This document shows, one piece after another, positions 35,757 to 44,315 of a stretch of 64,000 bases of DNA. A model generated the notes under the pieces. That model did no database searches and was not told where the DNA came from. It was given only the letters and a program-made list of their open reading frames with translations. The stretch is taken from assembly GCF_023015905.1 (NCBI RefSeq), contig NZ_JALKBD010000011.1, forward strand, positions 62,001 through 126,000. The letters run 5' to 3'. Made by a program: the position numbers and the translations under genes. How positions within the stretch are numbered: the stretch's first letter is position 1; every line of letters begins with the position of its first letter. This DNA is from Arenibacter sp. F20364. GTDB taxonomy: Bacteria; Bacteroidota; Bacteroidia; Flavobacteriales; Flavobacteriaceae.

Positions 35757-35784
35757 AAACCGCTTTGTAAAAGAGCGGTTTTTT
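35757..35784 (+). terminator. Terminator of the bacilliredoxin gene
   Basis: Perfect 8-bp stem aaaccgct / agcggttt with a 9-base loop (35765-35773), then a T-run. The loop and T-run also contain the promoter of the next gene. Confidence 0.85.
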
Positions 35785-35791
35785 ATTTTTG
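35765..35791 (+). promoter_or_regulatory. plsC promoter embedded in the upstream terminator
   Basis: TTG at 35765-35767 (inside the hairpin loop) and TATTTTTG at 35784-35791 (in the T-run) match -33 and -7 elements with a 16-bp spacer. The plsC ATG is only 5 bp beyond, so the mRNA would be nearly leaderless. Confidence 0.45.
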
Positions 35792-35795
35792 TAGC

Positions 35796-36533
35796 ATGCA
35801 AAAAGTATTGGCACTTCCCTTGTCGGCCCTTTACCTCATATTATTTGGGTCAACATTGCTCCTGTTCCACCCCGTTCAATGGGTTTGCTTCAATTGGTTT
35901 GGCTATAATGCCCACAGAAAAAGTGTGGCCCTGTTAAACCTCTGCCTATTGCGATGCACCCATGTACTGGGCACACGTTATTCTTTTAACAACCCACAGG
36001 ACATACCGACAGATAGACCCGCAATTATAGTGCTCAACCATCAAAGCATGCACGATATTCCTCCTGTAATTTGGTATATGCGGAATCATCATCCCAAGTT
36101 TGTTAGTAAAATGGAATTGGGCAAAGGAATCCCCAGTGTATCCTATAACTTAAGACATGGCGGGTCTGTGCTCATAAACAGAAAGGACAGTAGGCAGTCA
36201 TTGACCGAAATTGCAAAACTGGGGGTTTATATTGAAAAATATAATCGTTCGGCCGTGATATTCCCTGAAGGTACCAGAAGTAAGACCGGTCTACCTAAAA
36301 AATTCCATACTACCGGATTAAAGGTCCTTTTAAAAAAGGCTCCTTCCGCTCTAATAATCCCAATAAGCATCAACAATTCCTGGAAAATGTTAAGATATGG
36401 CAAATTTCCCTACGGAATAGGGAATCACATCACTTTTGACGTGCATAAACCATTGGAAAACACAGGAGATGTGGACGTACTTATTGAAAACATAGAAACT
36501 ACCATAACCAGCGCCATAACTCCATCTGTATGA
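35796..36533 (+). CDS. plsC: 1-acyl-sn-glycerol-3-phosphate acyltransferase family protein
   Basis: The start at 35796 (MQKVLALPLSALY) follows the terminator/promoter, so the longer frame from 35754 is excluded. 245 residues, with an N-terminal membrane segment. The acyltransferase motifs are NHQSMHD (H-x4-D, near residue 85) and FPEGTRSKTG (near 160). It makes phosphatidic acid from lysophosphatidate at the inner membrane. Its stop overlaps the HD-domain gene (ATGA), so the two are translationally coupled. Confidence 0.92.
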   Translation: MQKVLALPLSALYLILFGSTLLLFHPVQWVCFNWFGYNAHRKSVALLNLCLLRCTHVLGTRYSFNNPQDIPTDRPAIIVLNHQSMHDIPPVIWYMRNHHPKFVSKMELGKGIPSVSYNLRHGGSVLINRKDSRQSLTEIAKLGVYIEKYNRSAVIFPEGTRSKTGLPKKFHTTGLKVLLKKAPSALIIPISINNSWKMLRYGKFPYGIGNHITFDVHKPLENTGDVDVLIENIETTITSAITPSV

Positions 36534-37186
36534 GCAACACCCAAATCATTGAAGAAACCATTGCTTTCGTCAAGGAAACGCTGAAAGGAGCCGAGGGTGG
36601 ACACGATTGGTTTCATATCCAACGCGTTTTTAAGAACACCTTGCTGATAGCAAAAGATGAAAAGGTAGATGTACTTGTGGTTAGTCTAGGATCACTTTTA
36701 CACGATATTGCGGATGCCAAGTTTAATGGGGGAGACGAATCCGTTGGTCCCAAGATGGCCTATGAATTTTTAACTTCCTTAGAAGTAGATAAAAAGACAA
36801 TACACCATGTGGTAAAAATTATCGAAAACATCTCCTATAAATCCAGTTTGGAATCAAAAAAGCGTTTTACTTCCAAAGAACTTGAGGTGGTACAGGATGC
36901 CGATCGTTTAGATGCTATTGGCGCCATTGGAATAGCCCGTGCCTTCAACTATGGCGGATTTAAGAATAGGGAACTCTATAACCCCGAAATTGCCCCCAAC
37001 CTAAAAATGACGAAGGAGGAATATAAAAAATCCAAGGCACCTACCATTAATCATTTTTATGAGAAATTACTGCTCCTAAAAGACAAAATGAATACGGAAT
37101 CTGGTAAAAAACTGGCCGAAAAAAGGCATCAATTTATGTTGGAATTTTTGGAGCAATTCTACAAGGAATGGAACGGCAATGCCTAA
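36530..37186 (+). CDS. HD-domain phosphohydrolase
   Basis: 218 residues. Metal-binding HD motifs are GGHDWFHIQRV (near residue 21), LLHDIADAKF (near 58) and DADRLDAIGAIG (near 122), arranged as in the YedJ/YpgQ type. Such enzymes hydrolyse phosphate esters or pyrophosphate of nucleotides; the substrate is not defined. Translationally coupled to plsC. Cytosolic. Confidence 0.9.
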   Translation: MSNTQIIEETIAFVKETLKGAEGGHDWFHIQRVFKNTLLIAKDEKVDVLVVSLGSLLHDIADAKFNGGDESVGPKMAYEFLTSLEVDKKTIHHVVKIIENISYKSSLESKKRFTSKELEVVQDADRLDAIGAIGIARAFNYGGFKNRELYNPEIAPNLKMTKEEYKKSKAPTINHFYEKLLLLKDKMNTESGKKLAEKRHQFMLEFLEQFYKEWNGNA

Positions 37187-37360
37187 TATGCAGCGTAAAT
37201 TCTCTTCGATATAATTAAATTACCCGTAGGTTTAGGCTTGACTGAACACTATACCCAAGCTTGTTTTCAATACTTCCTCCAAGAATATTAAAAACCATGT
37301 GTTAAAATAACGTGAGTTCTAATTATATTTAATTGTTAATGAGTTATTTATGATAATTTT

Positions 37361-37470
37361 CTCCGGTCGAGCCTAGCTACCGCCAGGCAGGCGCATCCCG
37401 ATGGTTATCGGGAGAGACCTCAATTTAAAGATATAACTGTCAAAAATACCTCTCGACTCCGGTCGAGGGG
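37361..37470. repeat. Composite hairpin/direct-repeat intergenic element
   Basis: ctccggtcgag occurs at 37361-37371 and again at 37457-37467. Between them lies cccgat-ggtt-atcggg at 37397-37412, and the second copy forms the stem ctcgac/gtcgag. GC-rich compared with its surroundings. It fills most of the 349-bp gap between the HD gene and the radical SAM gene; the rest of the gap is featureless. Confidence 0.5.
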
Positions 37471-37535
37471 ACAATAGCCATTTTTTAATTTACACGAAAT
37501 TAATGTCTTGCAATTATTTTTATTTTAAACTCGCG

Positions 37536-38609
37536 CTAAAATAACTTTAACTGGCCATCCTTATATTCCTCGTACAAGCTCGTATTAAGTTCTGGAAAGG
37601 TTTTGTCCCTAAAATACTTTTGGCGTGCCAATTGGGCCATATCCTTAATTTGTTGGGCTATTTTACCCTCGCCCCTGTTGCGGATACCAAAGCGACTGTC
37701 ATTTAAAGTTCCCCCATGGCAATCCGCTATCTGCTGCAATACTTTATTGGCCCGGTCTGGCAGGGTCTTTTTTATCCAATCCTCAAAGATTTGGCCAATG
37801 GCCCCGTTCAACCTTACCACGGTGAACCCAAAGGAAAGAGCCCCTGCATCTGATACGGCCTTGGCCAAATTAAGTATTTCATGACTGTTTATCCCAGGAA
37901 TTATGGGAGCCAACATGGCATTGACAGGAATATTATTCTCGGACAAGATGCGAATGGCCTCCATTCTCTTTTTAATCGTGGCCGTCCTTGGCTCCAAGAT
38001 GCGCCTGGTATCTTCCGATAAAGAGGTTACGGAAATGTTTAACCCTATCAAATTCTCTTCCGCCAATTGGTGCAGGATATCGAGATCCCTTAGAACCAAA
38101 ACATTCTTGGTAATTATCCCCACAGGGTGACGGTATTTTAAAAACACTTCCAAACAGGCCCTTGTAATCTTAAATTGCTGTTCCGCTGGTTGATAACAAT
38201 CCGTATTCCCAGATAGTACAATGGTAGCAGCCTTCCATTTTTTGCTTTTCAATTTGGCTTCCAATAAGGCAGGAGCATCCTTCTTGACCAAAATTTTTCG
38301 TTCAAAATCTAGTCCGGCGCTATACCCCCAATATTCGTGTGAATTCCGGGCATAACAATAGATACAACCGTGTTCACAACCCTGGTATGGATTCATGGAA
38401 TAGTTCATGCCCACATCGGGACTATTTACCTTGTTCACTACGGTTTTAGGAAAAATGGGTAGGTACTGTGTCTTATTATGGTCCGATATTTCCCCTTCGA
38501 GGCGACAAAATTCCAAAAAATCATCCCTTAATTCATTGGAAAATTCGGCAAACCTATTGTCTGTATTCTTCTGGGCACCTCTACCCTTTATAAAATTCTT
38601 CTCGTGCAA
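37536..38609 (-). CDS. PA0069-family radical SAM protein (SplB-like)
   Basis: 357 residues. The radical SAM motif CEHGCIYCYAR (C-x3-C-x2-C, near residue 81) binds the 4Fe-4S cluster and S-adenosylmethionine. The N-terminal FIKGRGAQ segment and VVNKVNSPDVGMNYSMNPYQGC block are family marks. The start is TTG; no ATG exists in frame before the catalytic motif, and a promoter element sits 17 bp upstream. The substrate of PA0069-type proteins is unknown; a DNA photoproduct-related role is suggested only by distant similarity to spore photoproduct lyase. Confidence 0.9.
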   Translation of the reverse strand: MHEKNFIKGRGAQKNTDNRFAEFSNELRDDFLEFCRLEGEISDHNKTQYLPIFPKTVVNKVNSPDVGMNYSMNPYQGCEHGCIYCYARNSHEYWGYSAGLDFERKILVKKDAPALLEAKLKSKKWKAATIVLSGNTDCYQPAEQQFKITRACLEVFLKYRHPVGIITKNVLVLRDLDILHQLAEENLIGLNISVTSLSEDTRRILEPRTATIKKRMEAIRILSENNIPVNAMLAPIIPGINSHEILNLAKAVSDAGALSFGFTVVRLNGAIGQIFEDWIKKTLPDRANKVLQQIADCHGGTLNDSRFGIRNRGEGKIAQQIKDMAQLARQKYFRDKTFPELNTSLYEEYKDGQLKLF

Positions 38610-38625
38610 AATAATGGATTTAATC

Positions 38626-38633
38626 CAAATTTA
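38626..38633 (-). promoter_or_regulatory. -7 element TAAATTTG for the radical SAM gene
   Basis: Exact TAnnTTTG on the minus strand, 16 bp before the TTG start. It supports that start and gives an extremely short leader. Confidence 0.5.
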
Positions 38634-38720
38634 TGGATTATTTCCATTACACGTAAACTTAAAGCTGTTAAATAACGGACTTTTCTAAGCCATTGCTAAA
38701 ATTGGTCAACAGAAAAGCAT

Positions 38721-40292
38721 CTATCTACCTGGGTCGGTAATTTCAACTTTGACCAATTGCTTTTTAGATCCCCTTTTGGCGTAATAAAGCATATTGCTGT
38801 TTTCTTTGTCTATTAGTGGCATGGAAACCATTAACGGAAGTCGTGCCTCATGGTCATCTATCACTTTTTCATAGCTTATCTTCCCATCCTTGTCCAACTG
38901 TATCATAAACACATTTCTGTTGCGACTTAAGCCCTGTCTAAAAATCAACCGCTCACCGCTCAGCAACTGCGGGTTTTCCGAAGCCGTGCTTATCAAGTAA
39001 TAGGTGTTTTCGCCATTGCCACAGGAGCTATAGGAGGCATATGCTCCATCCCCCTGGGTCACCTCGGATTTGTTAATGTTCCTAGCCCAGATGATATCTC
39101 CTTCAGCACTTAATTTGGCACTGACAATATCGTTGTAATGAAACCTTTCAATCTTTACCCTGGAACCGGTTGGATCTTGCTGGACACTGGAGGTAACAAA
39201 ATATTCCTCGGCATTAAAAAGAATGGAATTATCCTTGGTGACACTAACATCTTTGAAGACTAAATTCTTAATCTCTATATCGTCTTCCCTTCCAAACTTG
39301 TCCGCCATAAATTGTTGTGAGAACGGATTGTATTTTTTAACCGTGATCCCTAGGGAGTTCTTGTCTAGTTCAAAATAGGCCAAACCATTATATCTATTGT
39401 CCTTTCTGTCCGCATAAAATCCAACACATACCAATTTACCATTGATAATAATGGGTTTTAGGGCTTCAGAAAATTTGCCAGGATCATCAAAAGTCTGTGT
39501 AATAGCCTCGTTCTTCGCTACCTTTAGTAATTCGTATTGAAATTTGCGTTCCGTAGCCGCGAAGCGCTTCTTTTTATAATAAGCCTTACCTACCAGATAT
39601 ACTTGGTTCAGGTCTTTTGAAGTAACCATGTTTTCAAAAGCATAATTTTTTTCCTCTATTTCCGCAGAAAAATCGTATTCAATAAGTTTGTTCAAACTAC
39701 TGTTAAAGAGATAGACAAAGTGTTTTTCATCCCTACCCTTTTTAAAGTGGGTACTAATGGCAAAAGCCGACTTATCTTCATTAAGAAAAGCAGTGGTAGT
39801 AAAACCTGATGAAAAATTCCTCTTGTAGTAATTATGGTCCAAGGGCTCGTTTACCTGTTGGGAGGGAATGGAAAGAATAGTCTCCACGGTAAAATTAAAA
39901 TTGTCCAAAGGACTTCTATGTACCACATAATCATAAGACCCCTTACCCGCATTGTATTCCAACAACAATATATTGAGTTGTCCGTTCTTAACAAAGGCAT
40001 TTACAAAATCAAGGTCCTTTAGTTTGTAATTATATTCACTTACCAGCTCTAAATCCTTATTGTAACGTTCAATATAATATCCCCTGGGCTTTAAGATTAT
40101 TCCCGTGTAATAGGAACGCACCAAAATAGAACCTCCCATTCCGTCATCTGAAATTTCCAATAGGTTGGAATATTTATACCTATCGTTATATTTATCTCCA
40201 AAGCTATATTTTACTGGCAACTCCTGCCCTTGGGCAATGAAGAAAAAACAAAAAAACAAAAATGGCAACCCAAGATTTTTCCCGATTTTCAT
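38721..40292 (-). CDS. Secreted protein of unknown function
   Basis: 523 residues. A clear signal peptide (LPFLFFCFFFIAQGQ, cleavage near residue 22), no membrane segments after it, and no lipobox. The body is rich in Tyr, Asp and Asn with repeating beta-strand-like stretches of about 45-60 residues, as in a beta-propeller. No catalytic motif seen and no family recognised. It follows the enoyl-CoA hydratase by 23 bp on the same strand. Likely periplasmic or outer-membrane-associated. Confidence 0.75.
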   Translation of the reverse strand: MKIGKNLGLPFLFFCFFFIAQGQELPVKYSFGDKYNDRYKYSNLLEISDDGMGGSILVRSYYTGIILKPRGYYIERYNKDLELVSEYNYKLKDLDFVNAFVKNGQLNILLLEYNAGKGSYDYVVHRSPLDNFNFTVETILSIPSQQVNEPLDHNYYKRNFSSGFTTTAFLNEDKSAFAISTHFKKGRDEKHFVYLFNSSLNKLIEYDFSAEIEEKNYAFENMVTSKDLNQVYLVGKAYYKKKRFAATERKFQYELLKVAKNEAITQTFDDPGKFSEALKPIIINGKLVCVGFYADRKDNRYNGLAYFELDKNSLGITVKKYNPFSQQFMADKFGREDDIEIKNLVFKDVSVTKDNSILFNAEEYFVTSSVQQDPTGSRVKIERFHYNDIVSAKLSAEGDIIWARNINKSEVTQGDGAYASYSSCGNGENTYYLISTASENPQLLSGERLIFRQGLSRNRNVFMIQLDKDGKISYEKVIDDHEARLPLMVSMPLIDKENSNMLYYAKRGSKKQLVKVEITDPGR

Positions 40293-40315
40293 AACAAACT
40301 ATTTAGGGCTTCCTT

Positions 40316-41098
40316 CTAAGCACCTGGAAAATTGGCCTTTCTTTTTTCCAAAAAAGCAGTGGTACCTTCCTTAAAATCCGAAGTACCAAAACAACTGCCA
40401 AAAGCCTCTATTTCCGCTTTGAACCCGTTAATACTATTGTTAAAACCAGCATTTACCGCTTTTATTGCATAACTAATCGCTACCGGTGAATTATTCGATA
40501 TCTTACCAGCAAATTTCATACAAAGGTCCATAAGATGTTCCTGTTCAACCACATAGTTCACCAAACCAAACTCCAATGCTTTGGCGGCATCGATCATGCT
40601 AGCGGTTAGGATCATTTCCATGGCCCTGCCCCTACCGATAAGCTGCGGTAGTCTCTGTGTACCCCCATATCCTGGTATAACCCCCAAGGAAACTTCTGGA
40701 AGTCCCATCCTGGCATTATGGCTGGCTACCCTAAAATGACAGGCCATGGCCAATTCCAAGCCACCCCCCAAGGCAAATCCGTTAACAGCGGCTATAACCG
40801 GGGTGGATAGGTTTTCTACAAAATCGAACAATTGTTTGTGACCTTTTGATGCCAGTTTCCCACCTTCCTTCTCAGAAAAATTGGCAAACTCGGAAATATC
40901 GGCCCCTGCCACGAACGCCTTTTCTCCACTGCCTGTTAAAATGATGACCTTTACATTTTTATCTTTCTCCAAATCCTTAAATGCGTAGTGCAACTCTTCA
41001 ATGGTTGCCTTGTTAAGTGCATTTAATTTGGTTGGCCTATCTATTGTGATAATGGCCGTGTTTCCTTCTGAAGTAATAAGTAAATTTTTGAATTGCAT
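40316..41098 (-). CDS. Enoyl-CoA hydratase/isomerase family protein
   Basis: 260 residues. The crotonase fold has its oxyanion-hole segment AVNGFALGGGLELAMA near residue 103 and the catalytic Glu region GLPEVSLGVIPGYGGTQRLP near 133, matching short-chain enoyl-CoA hydratases with both catalytic glutamates. It acts in fatty-acid or amino-acid breakdown in the cytosol. Substrate chain length cannot be told. It stands 84 bp downstream of the kinase gene. Confidence 0.92.
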   Translation of the reverse strand: MQFKNLLITSEGNTAIITIDRPTKLNALNKATIEELHYAFKDLEKDKNVKVIILTGSGEKAFVAGADISEFANFSEKEGGKLASKGHKQLFDFVENLSTPVIAAVNGFALGGGLELAMACHFRVASHNARMGLPEVSLGVIPGYGGTQRLPQLIGRGRAMEMILTASMIDAAKALEFGLVNYVVEQEHLMDLCMKFAGKISNNSPVAISYAIKAVNAGFNNSINGFKAEIEAFGSCFGTSDFKEGTTAFLEKRKANFPGA

Positions 41099-41182
41099 TT
41101 ATATAAATTTAAATTTCCCTGATAATGTTTACATATTCAGTACTGACTATATTTTCCGATCATGCCAATCTATTTCTTGAGC

Positions 41183-42631
41183 CTATGCAATAGGAAATCG
41201 AATGGTAAAAACAGTGCCTTTATTAGGTTCGGAAGTAAAGTTGATGGTTCCTTTATAGGTTTCCACAATATTTTTGACCATCCCAAGGCCAAGTCCCATG
41301 CCGCTAGTTTTGGTGGTGAACTTAGGTTCGAACACCTTGTCCTTTGATTCCATTGAAATTCCCATACCATTATCCTCTACAGTCAACTTCACAAAATCCC
41401 CGTCTTTGGTGACAGTAACCAAAACATTGGGAGCATCAACATTTACAATAGCCTGAGTGGCATTTTTTACTAGATTGGTAACTACCCTTATTAATTGTGT
41501 CCGATCCAATTTGGCTATTATTTCTTCTTCGTCCGAGGAAAAATGAATATAGTTCTCATCAAAAATATCCACCGCCATTTTTACGATCTTCACTACATTT
41601 AAGGTCTCGTTCTGCTGGGCCGGCATATTGGCAAAGTTAGAAAATGCAGAGGCGATACTACTCATTGTATCAATCTGCTGAATCAATGTTTTTGAATATT
41701 CCGAAACCTTTTTTGTAATGTCCGGGTCATTAGGATCGAACTTGCGCTCAAAATTCTGCACACTTAAACGCATGGGCGTAAGCGGATTTTTGATTTCATG
41801 GGCCACCTGCTTGGCCATTTCCCGCCAGGCCTGCTCCCTTTCCCCTTTGGCCAATTTTGCAGCACTTATTTCCAGCTCATCTATCATTTCGTTATAGGAG
41901 GTAATCAATTTCCCAATTTCCTCACTTGGATTCTCCACAATAATCTTTTCGTTCCGTTTAGTTAGATCGGTCTGATTTAATCTGTCCGAAATGGTTTGCA
42001 AAGACCTGGTAATATATTTGGAAATAAAATAGGCAAGGCCAATGGCCAAGAGCATCAACAACAAATATGCTCCTGTTAGCCTTAATAGTATTTCCTTTAA
42101 TTCCTTATCATTAAAGGAATTGTCTTCAAAATAAGGTAGGTTTAAAATCCCAACATGTTTAAACCTTTTGTCATCGATATAGGTATAGGATGCTTGGTAA
42201 TTATAGCCTGCGGCCGATTTTTGTTCCACGTACCTTTTGGTGGGCGTGGCAGCCAAGTTGTTCAACACCTCCGCATCCAAACAGGTAGAAATGGAATCTA
42301 CTTCGAACTTGGGTCTGGAACTTTTAATCAACTGGCCCTGAAGATCATAAATATTAAAATTTATATTCTGCACCAAGGCGATCTCATATATTTCATCGCG
42401 AAATATATTGCCCAAATTTTCCGTAGTTACGGGATAGGTGGTTTTTTGTAGTACTAGATCTATACTCTGTTTTATCTGCTCCTCCTTACGTTCCATACGT
42501 TCGGCATGGTAATCCCTGTTTTGCTCACTGTATTGGTAAATGGTCACCGATGCAATTAAAACAAACGCAATCACCACCCAAAAAATCATGGAGATAAAAA
42601 TTCGGGAACGCAAAGAAATGTTTCTCAACAA
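41183..42631 (-). CDS. HAMP-domain sensor histidine kinase (NtrY-like)
   Basis: 482 residues. Membrane helix at about 12-32, periplasmic sensor region, second helix near 180-200, and HAMP to about 255. The phospho-acceptor His in EMAKQVAHEIKNPLTPMRLS is near residue 280, followed by an HATPase with DNGMGIS and GMGLGLGMVKNI. The HEIKNPLTP form resembles NtrY. The start is TTG. No response regulator is adjacent, so it is an orphan in this window. Confidence 0.9.
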   Translation of the reverse strand: MLRNISLRSRIFISMIFWVVIAFVLIASVTIYQYSEQNRDYHAERMERKEEQIKQSIDLVLQKTTYPVTTENLGNIFRDEIYEIALVQNINFNIYDLQGQLIKSSRPKFEVDSISTCLDAEVLNNLAATPTKRYVEQKSAAGYNYQASYTYIDDKRFKHVGILNLPYFEDNSFNDKELKEILLRLTGAYLLLMLLAIGLAYFISKYITRSLQTISDRLNQTDLTKRNEKIIVENPSEEIGKLITSYNEMIDELEISAAKLAKGEREQAWREMAKQVAHEIKNPLTPMRLSVQNFERKFDPNDPDITKKVSEYSKTLIQQIDTMSSIASAFSNFANMPAQQNETLNVVKIVKMAVDIFDENYIHFSSDEEEIIAKLDRTQLIRVVTNLVKNATQAIVNVDAPNVLVTVTKDGDFVKLTVEDNGMGISMESKDKVFEPKFTTKTSGMGLGLGMVKNIVETYKGTINFTSEPNKGTVFTIRFPIA

Positions 42632-42705
42632 CTGAAATCTATTTTAAATCTTAAAGTTAACAATTATCACGCCAAAAAGGATATCGATTTAAAGCGAAAT
42701 GGCAC

Positions 42706-43257
42706 TTAAGCCTCTGGATTTTTTTCGCGGATCCGCTTGTAGAGCCTTATCCCCAACATTAAAAGCACTCCCAGTACAATGATGCCGACAACACCAAAAA
42801 TCCAATTAAAGGTCCCTTTTAAAATCACCAAAAATACCACTGCAAAAAGAATTAAGGTAGCCCCTTCGTTCCATATGCGCATAAATTTTGATGTGTATTT
42901 CACCTCATCCCTTTGCAACTGTTTAAATATTTGATGATTTTTTAGATGATAGGCAATTAACAAAACCACAAAGGCAAGTTTAATGTGCATCCACGGCTGT
43001 TGCAACCAGGCGGGATACAAGATCAACAACCAAATAGCGAAAAAAGTAGCTAAAAAGGCCGAAGGCCAGGTAATAATAAACCACAATCTCTTGGTCATCA
43101 ACTTTAGTTGGTGGGTAAGGATTTCCCTCTCTGGCGGGGGTTTTTGATCGGCCTCAATATGATAGATAAATAAACGGGGGATATAGAACAATCCCGCAAA
43201 CCAAGTAACAACAAAAATGAGGTGAAGGGCTTTAATATAATTGTAATAGTCGGTCAT
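42706..43257 (-). CDS. hemJ: Protoporphyrinogen IX oxidase HemJ/CopD-like membrane protein
   Basis: I start at 43257 (MTDYYNYIKALHLIFVVTWFAG), the usual HemJ start, giving 183 residues; the frame is open to 43380. Four membrane segments. The conserved His in KALHLIF and Arg/His residues in YIPRLFIYH and KLAFV are the heme-related marks of HemJ. It oxidises protoporphyrinogen IX in the heme pathway at the inner membrane. Ferrochelatase, the next enzyme of that pathway, is 2.4 kb away (45698-46729). Confidence 0.85.
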   Translation of the reverse strand: MTDYYNYIKALHLIFVVTWFAGLFYIPRLFIYHIEADQKPPPEREILTHQLKLMTKRLWFIITWPSAFLATFFAIWLLILYPAWLQQPWMHIKLAFVVLLIAYHLKNHQIFKQLQRDEVKYTSKFMRIWNEGATLILFAVVFLVILKGTFNWIFGVVGIIVLGVLLMLGIRLYKRIREKNPEA

Positions 43258-43482
43258 ACAATGTCTATTGTATCCGTAAAGATAGTAGACGGATTTCTGA
43301 AAAACTAATCTTTGGTATCCATACTGATTTATGGCCCTAATACAAGGGTCAACGCCAAGTAATAAATATCCCAATTTCATTCACTTTCCAAAAATGTGCT
43401 CCGTCTTTGCTACGATTAAATTGAGATTAATTTTTAGAGCAATAGGATTTTATTACCTGCAAAAGTTGCGTAACTTGAGGAA

Positions 43483-44262
43483 ATGCAAAAGAAATTATCC
43501 ATAACAAACCTACTCTCGGTGATTATGGTCATTGCCGTAAATTATATGTCACAAGCTGTCCGCATAAACGATATCACCATAGGTGCATTAAGCCAACGGT
43601 ATACCAATCTCTTCACCCCTGCCAGCTATGCATTTGCCATTTGGGGCCTAATCTTTTTAGGCTTATTGGCCTATGCCCTATTTCAAATTAAAGTTGTTTT
43701 TTTTGATAAGAAAGAACTTGCACACATTGAACAAACCGGATATTGGTTTGCCCTTGCCAATGTTTTGAATGGGCTGTGGGTGATAACCTTTGCCTATGAA
43801 TATATGGGCTTAACCGTTATTATTATGGTGGGTATTTTGATCGCCTTACTTAAAATCATTATCAATACCAATATGGAACGATGGGATGCCCCCAAAGAAA
43901 TAATTGCCTTTTCCTGGTGGCCAATATGTCTTTACAGCGGTTGGATTACGGTTGCCATGATAGCCAACATTGCCCTTTATCTCACCAAAATAGGATGGAA
44001 TGGTGGGTTTCTATCCGAAGTGCAATGGACCATTGTGCTCATGGTAGTGGCCACTTTGATAAATCTGCTCATCATTTACAAAAGAAACATGCGTGAATTT
44101 GCGGCTGTTGGGGTATGGGCATTGTTTGCCATCTATATTCGACACAGGGACGGTTTGGAAATACTGGCATATACGGCATTGGCGTGTAGTGCTCTCCTGT
44201 TATCCGTAATAATATTTCATGGATATAGCAATAGGAAATCCAACCCCTTTTTTAAGCTTTGA
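43483..44262 (+). CDS. TspO/MBR-type tryptophan-rich sensory protein
   Basis: 259 residues with seven to eight hydrophobic segments and many Trp residues (FAIWGLIF, NGLWVITFAYEY, FSWWPICLYSGWITVAMIAN). These repeat the TspO core motifs in an enlarged version. TspO proteins bind porphyrins and affect tetrapyrrole movement or breakdown. It lies between hemJ and the MATE/hemH pair but on the opposite strand. The tie to heme is suggested by context only. Confidence 0.8.
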   Translation: MQKKLSITNLLSVIMVIAVNYMSQAVRINDITIGALSQRYTNLFTPASYAFAIWGLIFLGLLAYALFQIKVVFFDKKELAHIEQTGYWFALANVLNGLWVITFAYEYMGLTVIIMVGILIALLKIIINTNMERWDAPKEIIAFSWWPICLYSGWITVAMIANIALYLTKIGWNGGFLSEVQWTIVLMVVATLINLLIIYKRNMREFAAVGVWALFAIYIRHRDGLEILAYTALACSALLLSVIIFHGYSNRKSNPFFKL

Positions 44263-44315
44263 ATTAATTAAAACCCGGATTATTATATTGTTGTTATTTT
44301 AGTCGTAGCCTCTAA

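Noticed and set aside
38721-40292. Assigning the secreted 523-residue protein to a known propeller enzyme family
   Set aside because: Repeat-like strands are visible but no catalytic or metal motif could be identified.
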